Shown here: positions 11,157 to 19,980 of the stretch, piece after piece
Layout: each line of letters begins with the position of its first letter
How positions within the stretch are numbered: position 1 is the stretch's first letter
NCBI GenBank assembly: GCA_002812745.2
Contig: NCSJ02000384.1
Span: 1-38,425 of the forward strand
DNA from: Scytalidium lignicola
Lineage: Eukaryota; Ascomycota; Leotiomycetes
DNA: 38,425 nucleotides
Direction of reading: 5' to 3'
The notes under the pieces: model-generated
Told to the model about the DNA's origin: nothing
Databases searched by the model: none
What the model saw: only the letters and a program-made list of their open reading frames with translations
Made by a program: the position numbers and the translations under genes

Positions 11157-11868
11157 CTAGAAACTTTTATAAAATATAAATTAATCCTTATTATTGCAGA
11201 TAAAACTTCGATATTATCAAATATATATTTGATTGAATTTTGTAATTTTTGCTTAAAAATTAAGTTGAAATGGGGTGCTATTGCCTGAAAAGAAACCGAT
11301 ACCGGCGATTTNNGGTGGATTTAGGTATGTTGCGGGTGGATTTAAGTATCCCCTTTATTAATACTATGCTACAAAGGATTTGGAAGGTCATATGGAGAAG
11401 AGGAGGCCTTTCAGGCTAGTAGTCAATTCATTAAATTGATCATAAAACAGCGTTGTGCAATTACCTTATTTGAGTAGCAGAATAGGTGGCAATACAGGGG
11501 GGTGCGCCAGTGGGGGTGCGCCAGTCATTATTGAAACCCCCTTCCGTACGTACGTTAATCTTAACTAAGTTAACTTAAGTGATAACAGATTACTAAGTTA
11601 CGTCTAAAAATAGGTAGACGCCACGGTTTCTATCCCCATTGGACTGTAGCGCGATCAATACGCTATAGCCAATAAGCAACTACACAGGCTCTGAATAAAC
11701 CTTTAATAAAGGGCGAAAACCCCTGTATCTGTGTTTTATATAAAGAAACACTCAAATATTTGTGCGTTGGCAGAGTAAGGCAACCTCACAATATATACAT
11801 CGGCTACACCTTTGTAGCGGCGCCTATCTGATCGTTATCTCAATCTTGAACTTAAATAAAGAGCAACC
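11157..11868. other. Transition to normal base composition; intergenic
   Basis: Composition changes from AT-rich to ordinary within about 100 bp of the palindrome. The block holds NN at 11312-11313 and an exact tandem of 14 bp (GGGGGTGCGCCAGT, 11498-11511 and 11512-11525). No ORF with homology that I recognise. The last 150 bp should contain the hydrolase promoter. Confidence 0.6.
11735..11745 (+). promoter_or_regulatory. Possible TATA box of the alpha/beta hydrolase gene
   Basis: TTTATATAAAG lies about 125-135 bp before the hydrolase ATG at 11869, a plausible distance for a fungal TATA element. Position and sequence only. Confidence 0.35.
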
Positions 11869-13082
11869 ATGCGTACTAGAGCAGAGCTTCTTGACCTTGG
11901 AATGATTAATCCGGAGTTAGATGCTGTATGTGCCCCTTGATTCTGTGATTATTTAGAACCTTTAAGGCTGTGATACTGACTGCCCCAGATCCTCAAAATT
12001 GGACCCCCACTTCCAGATATGGGACCTGATAGTGACATTTCTACTATACGTGCTACCATTGCAGGACGGAAATCTGCTATGGCCCAGCTATTTGCTATCC
12101 CTAAGGATGCAGCCTATGTAGAAGAGGACCGTCAAATTCCTGTACGTGATGGGGAATCCATCAACGTTCGGATTCATAGTCCAAAAAAGCCCCCAGCAGA
12201 TGGAAGTCCCGTATTTGTCGTCTATCATAAAGGTGGCTTTATACTTGGGGATCTAGATGATGAGGCGGCCTTGTGTCGAAGTTGGGCTGAGTTGGGAGGT
12301 GTTGCAGTCAACGTGGAATACCACCTTGCTCCAAATGTTGTGTTTCCTATACCTGTATGGGATGCTTACGATGCATTGAAATGGGTATGTACCTAGATTT
12401 TCTATCCTAAACAGATTTATATATCTCATCCAATACGTAACCCAATGCGAACAAGATGTCTTTTCTGAGACAACTTCTCATCTTGATGAGTTGAAGGTAG
12501 ACCCNAAAAAAGGGTTTGTTTTTAGGCGGTATTAGTGCAGGTGCCAATCTTGCAGCTGTCATCTCACATTTTTATATCGAAGATAAGATATCTCCACCAC
12601 TAGCAGGCATGTACCTTGGAGTTCCATCGACCGTGACTCCCGGAGCACCCCCCGAAAAATATAAAGACGCCTATTTGAGCAGGGAGCAATGCCGAGAAGC
12701 TCCCATCCTGAATGCCAGGAGCATGGCCATGACTGAAAGTAATATATCCATACAAGGCCCTTGTCAAAACGTCATGTGTTAATAAATTCTAGAACTGTAC
12801 AAGCCAGACAACAATTCACCTCTTAGGTGTCCAGTACTATTTCCATCTTACGAAGGGCTACCACCAACGTACTTCCAGATCTGCGGCATAGATCCTTTGA
12901 GAGATGATGGGCTAATCTATGAAGATATACTCAGAGGAGATTATGGAATTGAGACTAAGGTTGATTTATATCCAGGACTTCCACATGGATTTTGGTACAT
13001 GTGGCCAAAGGCAGCATTTAGTAAAAAGTATCAGGAAGATTGTATTGGAGCTTTGTGGTGGTTGAAGTCTTTAGGCCCATAG
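11869..13082 (+). CDS. Alpha/beta hydrolase, hormone-sensitive-lipase (HSL) type
   Basis: Four exons: 11869-11925, 11989-12384, 12470-12738 and 12793-13082. Introns are GT..AG; the second uses a GAG acceptor, chosen because it alone keeps frame and the family spacing W-x10-DP. With the N at 12505 left out, the product is 336 aa, usual for this family. The nucleophile elbow GGISAG puts Ser near residue 173. The Asp is in GIDPLRDDG near 274, and the His in PGLPHGF near 305. The oxyanion box usually reads HGGG but here is HKGG near 99-102. The protein should be a soluble esterase, lipase or amidase acting on small esters; the substrate cannot be told. It lies next to the repeat boundary and 5 kb from the carrier/regulator/P450 group. 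HKGG could lower activity. Confidence 0.87.
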
Positions 13083-13169
13083 CATTTTACATCAAATCTC
13101 GCTGCTGATAATAGCTCAAACCATACAACTTATCGTAATTAAATATACTCAATGGGTGAAAGGCTGTTT

Positions 13170-14000
13170 TCAGCCGCCAAATGTTTGTACTACAATATAT
13201 TGTTCCCCGGAAGCTCCTCCTTTGCTTCCCGACGGGAATCGGGTTCCGTCCCGTCCCCTTTTAAGTTGCGGGGCAGGCATCAGTAGATATGATGCACCTA
13301 CAGGGACGAATTTGGATCCCCTGACGCTGTTCAGGATGATATACCAAGTCAGTGAGCAAGGATACCTCAAATGCCCAGGCTTATTTGCCTTTACCAAGGG
13401 TATGCCAATTATGCTCCAACAGAATACTAATACATCTTCTGGCCTTGCGAATGGTATGAGGGGGGTTGCTGAAGAAGTTATCTTAGATAGTGACGTGCAA
13501 TGTACAGTATATAGATGGTTATCTTTTCTTATGTGTCTTGCTTGCTAACTGTGTCGATAGCTTCATAGACGGAACTTGATGACCAGTTCATTCTATGTAC
13601 AGTCCCTCTGCAGTGTGTCCTCGTTCGACCTACACATGATCACAACCTATCATTCTCTGATGTTCCCGACAGTCTTGTTCCCTTCTTCCCGGTACAAATA
13701 AGAGGTCAGATCCCTAACATACCAGGTCTGTCGTTTTACCGACATCAGGTCCTGCTGACGCTTGGATTCGCCTTCATCGATTATAAGAGTCAGGGTAGCA
13801 CATTGGTCAGTCTCATTCTAGATCTCGTCTTTGGTAAGCAACTTGGTGTTGACCAGCATGGCAAATAGACTTCGATTAATGTCTAGCTTGGCATGGTCAA
13901 ATCCTTGTCTAGGGTCATGTTACAAGACCCGATCACCCCTAGTTTTATTCTTCGTTTTATTTCGTGCTTCATATCTACGTCGTAGTTAGACTATTCCTCT
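13170..14000 (+). pseudogene. PIF1/Helitron-type helicase C-terminal fragment
   Basis: From about 13,330 the frame reads FTKGMPIMLQQNTN and then a Gly/Asn turn and EEVILD, the C-terminal pattern of PIF1-like helicases carried by Helitrons. An intron at 13507-13568 (GTATAT..CATAG) keeps frame into ELDDQFILCTVPLQCVLV. The motif FAFIDYKSQGSTL near 13,769 corresponds to the late PIF1 motif usually written DYKxQG. TAG stops appear soon after (near 13,866) where relatives have sense codons. The Walker A and B parts are missing upstream. So it is a 5'-truncated, stop-bearing relic. The helicase class is well supported; assignment to Helitron rather than host PIF1 is inference from the Helitron-like neighbour sequence. 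Confidence 0.6.
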
Positions 14001-14429
14001 CCAAATATATGATATATTGCTTTTTTTTTATTCCTTAGGCTTTTTCTGAGAGGTTTCTAATACAGTTAGAGCTAGAGACACTTAGCTCTACACCACACCT
14101 CACTGTTTTATATATTGTTTCTTCGCTATCTTATCATCATTGTCTATGGTTTTATATCCTACTTACCACTTTCGCGATTACTGTTCTTTTCTTACTTATT
14201 TTAACTCCTTCTACTCTTTTGATGCTTACAGACAACTGGTCCACAATGTCTGTTGTATCTTGTTGAAGCTCCTCAGTATCTGAAGTAGGGAAATCGCCCA
14301 GGGTCACCGCAGGCCTCCGGTCAGAGGATTTCTGGGTACTAACCAACTTGGTGGTGACGTTATATGAACTTTAAAGTTGACCAGTTATTTCTACATGTTA
14401 ATTGTTTAGTGACCACGCAGTTATATGCC
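14001..14429. other. Decayed sequence between two repeat fragments
   Basis: No gene. Short frames exist on both strands without recognisable motifs. It probably belongs to the decayed transposon around it. Confidence 0.4.
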
Positions 14430-15860
14430 ACCTTACTCGGACAGCAACTATACCAGCCCATACCTATCCAAGTCTGTTGATTTGCATATTCCATATTCGG
14501 CCCTTACTCCATCATCTTCATTTACGTCTCCTAATAGGAGGCCAGCTACTCCCCCTCCTGTCTTAGATTTGGACCGTGTTCCCAATATTCGATACTTCTA
14601 AGGCCAATGGGTGTATGTTGAGAACTTCTATTGACTTAATCCGAAGCTTTCGTGGGAGGCTGTTAGTGGGACTAGGATGAGGCAGTTGACCTATAACGAC
14701 CCAGGCGACTTGTATAATGACGAAGAATCTGGCCTTTTGGAGGTCATTCTCTTAGGTTAGCTTAGACCATTCGTTAGGCTCAGAAGCGCTAAAAACAATT
14801 TCAATAAGAACAAGCCCGGGTTTCCATACAACTAGAGATTGAGGGTCGAACTCTGGGCATTCTGAAGAATCTCATTCGTCTGCAAGGGGAAAGCTTGACT
14901 GTTGTAAATCCTTTACATGTCAAAGTAGCCGAGTCAGACTATACCTCCTCTAATTTTACGCGTGGGGACGCCTCTCCAGATGTCTTCGACGGGACTTCCA
15001 CGGATGACGACCATGATGATGATATCATAGATGCCTCTTGTTTTACTGGCGGTGACAAAGTGGCTATTCGGGCTTGGTTCGGTAGTTATGTCTTTACAGA
15101 CAAGGCCGGGAAAATTGCCTCTGGACCGGCATTCCGCCTTCTGAAGCTGTGGAGGTTGCTTTCTGCTTTGCCGAGTTTGAATAACAGCCCGGTCATCAAA
15201 CGAAAACGTATCTTATAGCTAATTTTTGTCTTCTCTCAACATGTAATTCTGTATAAAGCCGTTCATCACTATAGTCAATTCTTGCTGTAGTTTGCGCCTC
15301 ATACGATCCCAATTGATGGCTCTGATGTTATTATTACGTGTTTCCTTATATGTGTGTTCCTGTGACCGTGCAACATACCTGAAACATTGCTGGACATTCT
15401 TTCATCAGCACATTATTGTAGCGTTTCTTTCTTAATTTCAAGACCTGATTCCACAATGCAGCTGCACGCGACCAGAATGTAGGGTTGACCCAGATGCTCT
15501 ACTACCCTTTACAGGCAGATATACTTGATCTGGCCTGGCGCGACATTCAACAGCGCCTACAAAAGCCCTTCAATATTTTATATACCAAGGCGCCCAATTC
15601 TTTTTTTCTAGCAAAAACACAAAAGGAATGTACAAGAGCTCTGACCTTTCCGGGGTGTGGGATAAATTTACAACTTAGCTCGACCATACTGACAGCCATA
15701 CACTTGACTTTCAGTATATAGACGAAGACTAACTCTGGCTTGATCTTGGTAAGGAGACTGTGAGCAAAGAGTGGGGCCTTCCATATGAGGATCTTATCCA
15801 AAACCAGTCTCCCGCTACTTACCTTATGCGCTCCTACTATCTCGACATGCACCGGAGTTT
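14430..15860 (+). pseudogene. Relic of a transposon-associated fungal ORF, function unknown
   Basis: Frame fragments follow one another on the plus strand with stops and shifts between them. 14,560-14,880 reads through VSGTRMRQL, DLYNDEESG and LRPFVRLRSAKNNF. 14,895-15,218 reads NPLHVKVAESDY, ASCFTGGDKVAIRAWFGSYV and GPAFRLLKLW. 15,485-15,860 reads QADILDLAWRDIQQRL, VWDKFTT, LWLDLGKETVSKEW and YLMRSYYLDMH. From memory, this ordered set belongs to a dispersed fungal protein family of unknown function, often found with Helitron or other repeats. Several stops replace Gln-like positions. No catalytic motif is seen. It probably belongs to the same inserted element as the helicase fragment. Recognition from memory only. 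Confidence 0.45.
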
Positions 15861-16684
15861 GGCGGAGAAGTTGCGAATTTCGCTTCCGCCGTTTTGCAGG
15901 CTGGGATTCTTCATCTTCCTCGCCGTTTGTGTCCTGATAGGAAGCGCTACATTCAGGGGAATGAGTGCAGCTGCCAATTTCTTCCGTATATTCCTGACAC
16001 GGTCGCTTTTCAGCCGGTTCTGCTTGCTCAGACTCGCTGTAGCAATCTTCAACCACTCTCGCCTCATCTACCACTTTCTCCTGTGGGTGGGATTGGTACC
16101 GCGTCGGCCTCCTTCTGTGGCTGAACGCAAAGTGGAGAAGCGTGGCTCAGCCCCTCTAATCTGTCGTGGCTGTGTCCGTTCCGATCTGATTCCTTGTCTA
16201 CTTGAATGTGCGCAAACTCTGGACTGTGGTGGTGAGGATGTAAGAAGTTGGTAGTGCAAGCCGACGACATATTCTCCTGTCTTTCGAAGGCCAGCAGCAT
16301 ATCCTTCTTAGTCTCAGACACGCTTTCCCCACAGTCATGTTCACCCTCCTTCTCCGTCGGTTGAGATAAGATATCGGCTACACGCTCCTCTGATGTAGAT
16401 TGAGTATTTCCACCGTCAGGCTTGCTGGTCGTACTGTGCGATAGCCCACCTGAGGCATTATTATCCGGAGCGGCGGTAAGAGCCAAATCATCCGTCTCGA
16501 GAGAGGGGAGTGGGCAGTTCTCGAGGACGTAACAGCCATACTCGATATCGTACCATACTTCCTGATTGTCACGACTTGTCGGCTTGTTCAGCTCGACAGC
16601 AGATTCGATACTCACGTCAACCGAGGCAAGCATAGCAACGGCTTCAGTAGAGGGAGTATTCATTTCGTCATCTTCGAGTATCAC
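15836..16684 (-). CDS. Hypothetical acidic, low-complexity protein (possibly two exons or frameshifted)
   Basis: Starting with ATG at 16684, a 206-codon minus-strand frame runs to 16064. It is rich in Ser, Glu, Asp and Thr and has no recognised domain. A second frame picks up at about 16,080: after a CAG acceptor-like site (minus CCCACCCACAG, 16081-16091) it continues with an acidic region and a basic cluster AKRRKR, a possible nuclear localisation signal, near 15,895. Either an intron joins the two or one base is missing; I did not find a clear donor. The second frame overlaps the plus-strand transposon relic, which weakens the call. If real, the product would be a nuclear, largely disordered protein. 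Confidence 0.3.
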
Positions 16685-16840
16685 TGGGCTGTCTGTGTAT
16701 GATTAGGACTTTACTCGGATTAGACGTCCTGTGTTGGGCGCACAACACGAGTTGTACATGTAATATGATTGGTAGGATTGGAGTTTATTAGCTTGTGCAC
16801 GTAAAGATGTGTTAAGCGTACAACACAAGTTGAGGTTAAA

Positions 16841-17203
16841 TTGTTAACCTGTGAAATTCGACGATTTGACATTGAAAATGGATCCCGCACAAGACTTATT
16901 CTCGCAGACGGCACAGTTGAAGACAAACTGTTTCCGATACCAGGTCCAGGTAAGGGAAGCAATTGGTATAATGGATACTATCTAGTAGGCAATAACGGGG
17001 AGGGCGAAGGCTATGGTATGTTTTGGGAAGCGGACGAAGCCGGTATGGCGCTCCTAGAAGGGAGGAAAGAAGGCAAATACGAAGGCCTAGATGAGACCGT
17101 AGTCATTATGGAGGTGATGGACGAAGTGCGAAGACAGTGCGGATTGAGATATCCTGAGCGCATTGAAACCACAGTCAAGGACACTCAATTAAATCACTCG
17201 TAA
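16841..17203 (+). pseudogene. C-terminal fragment of a Gfo/Idh/MocA-family oxidoreductase
   Basis: The frame matches, from memory, the end of fungal NAD(P)-dependent Gfo/Idh/MocA oxidoreductases (dihydrodiol dehydrogenase-like): GMFWEADEAGMALLEGRKEG, then EVMDEVRRQCGLRYPERIET just before the stop. This is the last beta strands and helices of the C-terminal domain. The N-terminal Rossmann fold with its GxGxxG and the catalytic EKP are absent upstream; that sequence is instead on the other strand or repeat-like. The 120 residues present are about a third of a normal protein. It is most likely a truncated gene left by an insertion or deletion between the helicase relic and this point. No frameshift is seen inside the fragment. 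Confidence 0.6.
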
Positions 17204-18116
17204 ATGTACCCATTTATAATAAAAGAGACCTGTAGCTACTATACGGAGTAGAGCATCTCCCTTGTTTTAGTAGATATGGTTTCTTCATCGCAAGGCTTGA
17301 GAACATTTGGAAATAATGAACTCCTTCTTGCAGCCACTCTAAGTCATTCTTAAGAGCATGAAGCCAATAGTTATTAACTATAATTCCATAGCCCTAGAAC
17401 TTAGGATTAGGTGTATTTACATGATAACCTACTATATTGAGCCACAATGGCCCCTAACATGATATTTAGTTTAATATATACTGATTTATGTGTAACAATA
17501 TCTCTAAGCCAATAATTCTGCTGCTTATTTCTCCTTATATTATTCTATAAATATATACATTAAAATCTAACGTCCCGGAACACCGACCGGTAGTATTTGC
17601 CCTCCATTTGCGGTCAAGAGGATTTACGATCCATGACGAGGGTCATGATGGTTCCAATACTAATTCGCCAAGCTAATGGGGAGATAAGACCTTTTCCACC
17701 TAAACTCAGCTTGGTCTTTCTCCGCAATATTTCTCCACCATCATTTCCCGCTTTTTCCATTACATGGAGTTTGGTCATCCCGGGACGAGATTTCATAAAC
17801 GCGGAGAAAGAACCAAGGAGTTTGTGAAGAACCATGGTATCAGAGACAGAGAACTTGCGGAGAACAGGAGATAAGGAAATGCGCTATGACTTCCCTGGCC
17901 AATAGAGATATGGAGAAACGATATCTCTACAACATAGGGGCTGACGGCGCACGTCAATTTAGAATATATAATCAGACATAGCACCCCGAGGTTATGACTC
18001 TTCGCTGTTCTTTTTTGTTTCAACTTCAGAGATCAGCACAAGCTGGACACCCGAAACATCGATCTCTAACTTCATAATCTCCATTATTTGGACGTGACGG
18101 ACTTCCAAGCTTTCAG
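17204..18116. other. Intergenic, with possible retroelement remnant
   Basis: Mostly non-coding. The first 350 bp are AT-rich. A higher-GC segment from about 17,570 precedes a copia-type primer-binding-site match at 17,835. Short frames on both strands lack motifs. The carrier promoter should lie in the last few hundred bases. Confidence 0.45.
17835..17845 (+). other. Match to Ty1/copia primer binding site (TGGTATCAGAG)
   Basis: TGGTATCAGAG equals the usual copia PBS, which pairs with the 3' end of initiator tRNA-Met. An 11-base match is not expected by chance in a window this size. If real, the preceding 250-270 bp, starting near CGTCCCGGAACACC at about 17,571, would be an LTR. No second LTR and no gag-pol follow. 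Confidence 0.3.
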
Positions 18117-19400
18117 ATGTCTGAGAAGAAGTCTGCTGACGCGCCTACTAGCGCTGTTCCCAATTCCTCCTCAGTTGATGCTGTTGATGCTGAAGAAGCT
18201 ACCGTAATTGACCTTCTTACGGGATGGAAGTACAAAGAATGGTGGATCTTCGGCCACAGTTTCCCGTGGTATGCGTCCCCAAGTATCCAGCTGGGGATGG
18301 TTTCCTTCTTGTGCTTCATGTGCCCCGGGATGTTCAATGCTCTCGGTGGCCTAGGAGGCGGCAGAAAGACCGATGCCACTCTAGCAGATAATATGGTGAG
18401 TGTATACTGAAGCTAGGGAAAATCCGGGATACCTAGCTCTAACCATATGTAAACAACAGAACACCGCCCTATACAGTACTTTTGCTGTCTTCAGCTTCTT
18501 TGGCGGAACCTTTATCAATATACTCGGTATAAGATGGACACTCGCCTTTGGAGGGATTGGGTACTGTCTTTACGCCATCAGCCTGTCGGTGTCAGTCCAT
18601 GCTAGCGTTGCAGGCTTCAATATCTTTGCTGGTGTTTGGCTTGGTATCTGTGCTGGTTTACTATGGACTGCGCAGGGTACAATCATGATTTCATATCCAA
18701 ATGAAAGTCAAAAAGGTCGCTACTTTGCCTGGTTCTGGGGTATCTTTAACATGGGAGCTGTTGTTGGTAGTTTGGTAAGCTCTCTCCTGCGTCCCAACCC
18801 ATATTTGAGCCATGATTTCCTATTTCCGCCGAGCACGGCTGACACTCCAACCAGATTCCCCTTGGCGAAAATATCCATATCACCTCCAACAGTACTGTTA
18901 CCGATGTCACATACATTGCGTTTATAATCCTCATGTTTATCGGGGCAATGCTGGTCCTTATACTTTGTAATGCCTCCGATGTTGTTCGAACAGATGGCAG
19001 TCGAATTATCTTGATGAAATACCCTAGCTGGAAAAGCGAACTAGTAGGGCTATACGAAACCCTCAAATTCGAACCATTTGTCGTACTATTGTTCCCCATG
19101 TTTTTCTCATCTAACTGGTTCTATGTCTACCAGCAAAATTCCATAAACGGTGCTGATTTCGATACTCGGACGAAGGCCCTCAACAGTCTTCTATACTGGC
19201 TTGCTCAGATTATTGCGGCGGTGATATGGGGCTATTGTCTTGATATCCAGAGTGTCCGCCGTTCGGTCAGAGCTAAGATTGCGCTTGGTATTCTGTTCGT
19301 ACTAACTATGGTCGTATGGGGTGGTGCAACCCCTTTCCATTCCCAGCCCCTAACTGCTCGGTCACGCCCCCTCACATATAGCACACCGTTCTCAAAATAA
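18117..19400 (+). CDS. UNC-93-like major facilitator membrane protein, C-terminally short
   Basis: Exons 18117-18395, 18460-18774 and 18855-19400, introns 64 and 80 nt with CTAAC and CTGAC branch sites. The product is 379 aa. After a Ser/Ala-rich cytosolic start come several hydrophobic helices. Signature stretches are NTALYSTFAVFSFFGGTF, SFGGIGY-like FGGIGYCLYA, TAQGTIMISYPNESQKGRY and FAWFWGIFNMGAVVGSL, typical of fungal UNC-93/DUF895 carriers. Relatives run to about 450-480 aa. Here the last helix breaks off after TMVVWGG and a polar tail of about 25 residues ends the frame, so the final helices are missing. It may be non-functional or misfolded. The regulator starts 580 bp downstream on the same strand. 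Substrate unknown. Confidence 0.78.
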
Positions 19401-19980
19401 TTAATGTCAAATTAATATAGCATGCATCTCTCTATAAATCCCTAGTAGATCTCTTTTTTAACATTTCGCACGGAGCATGTACCCTGAAAGATTACACCCA
19501 ATCCCACGCAACAAAATATCCACATTAGCAGCAGGTATTTTACCAGGAGGCTCATCAGCATTCGGCGGATCTGAGATTGCTAGATGTGTCTGCACATGAT
19601 ATGGTTTAATTTTGCGCAATTTCTTATACACAATTACCCTAGTTGTGATGCAAATTCTAGTCTGTACGCCAAATTCACTCCCTCCAGTCTTAGCTGTGCC
19701 CGCAAAGTTTTATAAGATCTGTGGGGTACGGAGTTTGAATAAATGCGGGGGAAGAACAGCATCACCGCTGAAATTACTCCGAAATTAATGCGCGGTGTAA
19801 CGTTTCAACAACCCCTCATCGTAGGTAGCCCTATATGCAATAGAAATCTCGACAGTAACTTGGCTATGTTCTATTCTTCACTAAGCTCTGAGTTGATATT
19901 AGCAATATTGTGCCTGGTAAGAACCAGAGTCACTTGAATTACACACCATTCCTTAGAACGACCTTTCACATTTCACAACT
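19401..19980. other. Intergenic between carrier and regulator
   Basis: 580 bp without a convincing gene; a frame at 19743-19937 has no recognisable motif. It does not clearly encode the missing helices of the carrier. It should include the promoter of the Zn2Cys6 gene. Confidence 0.5.

Noticed and set aside
11570..11600. Small inverted repeat around TTAACTAAGTTAACTTAAG
   Set aside because: A short AT-rich palindrome-like stretch with no target duplication or copies nearby; likely chance.
12385..12414. Short intron GTATGT..AACAG in the hydrolase
   Set aside because: 30 nt is too short and it puts exon 3 into a frame with a stop. The acceptor at 12469 keeps frame and family spacing.
15547..16254. 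Several overlapping long frames on both strands
   Set aside because: At most one can be coding at each point. I kept the plus-strand relic up to 15,860 and the minus-strand acidic frame, and dropped the rest as shadows.
17597..18023. Frames on both strands before the carrier gene
   Set aside because: No domain or conserved motif. They lie in the putative LTR/PBS segment and look fortuitous.
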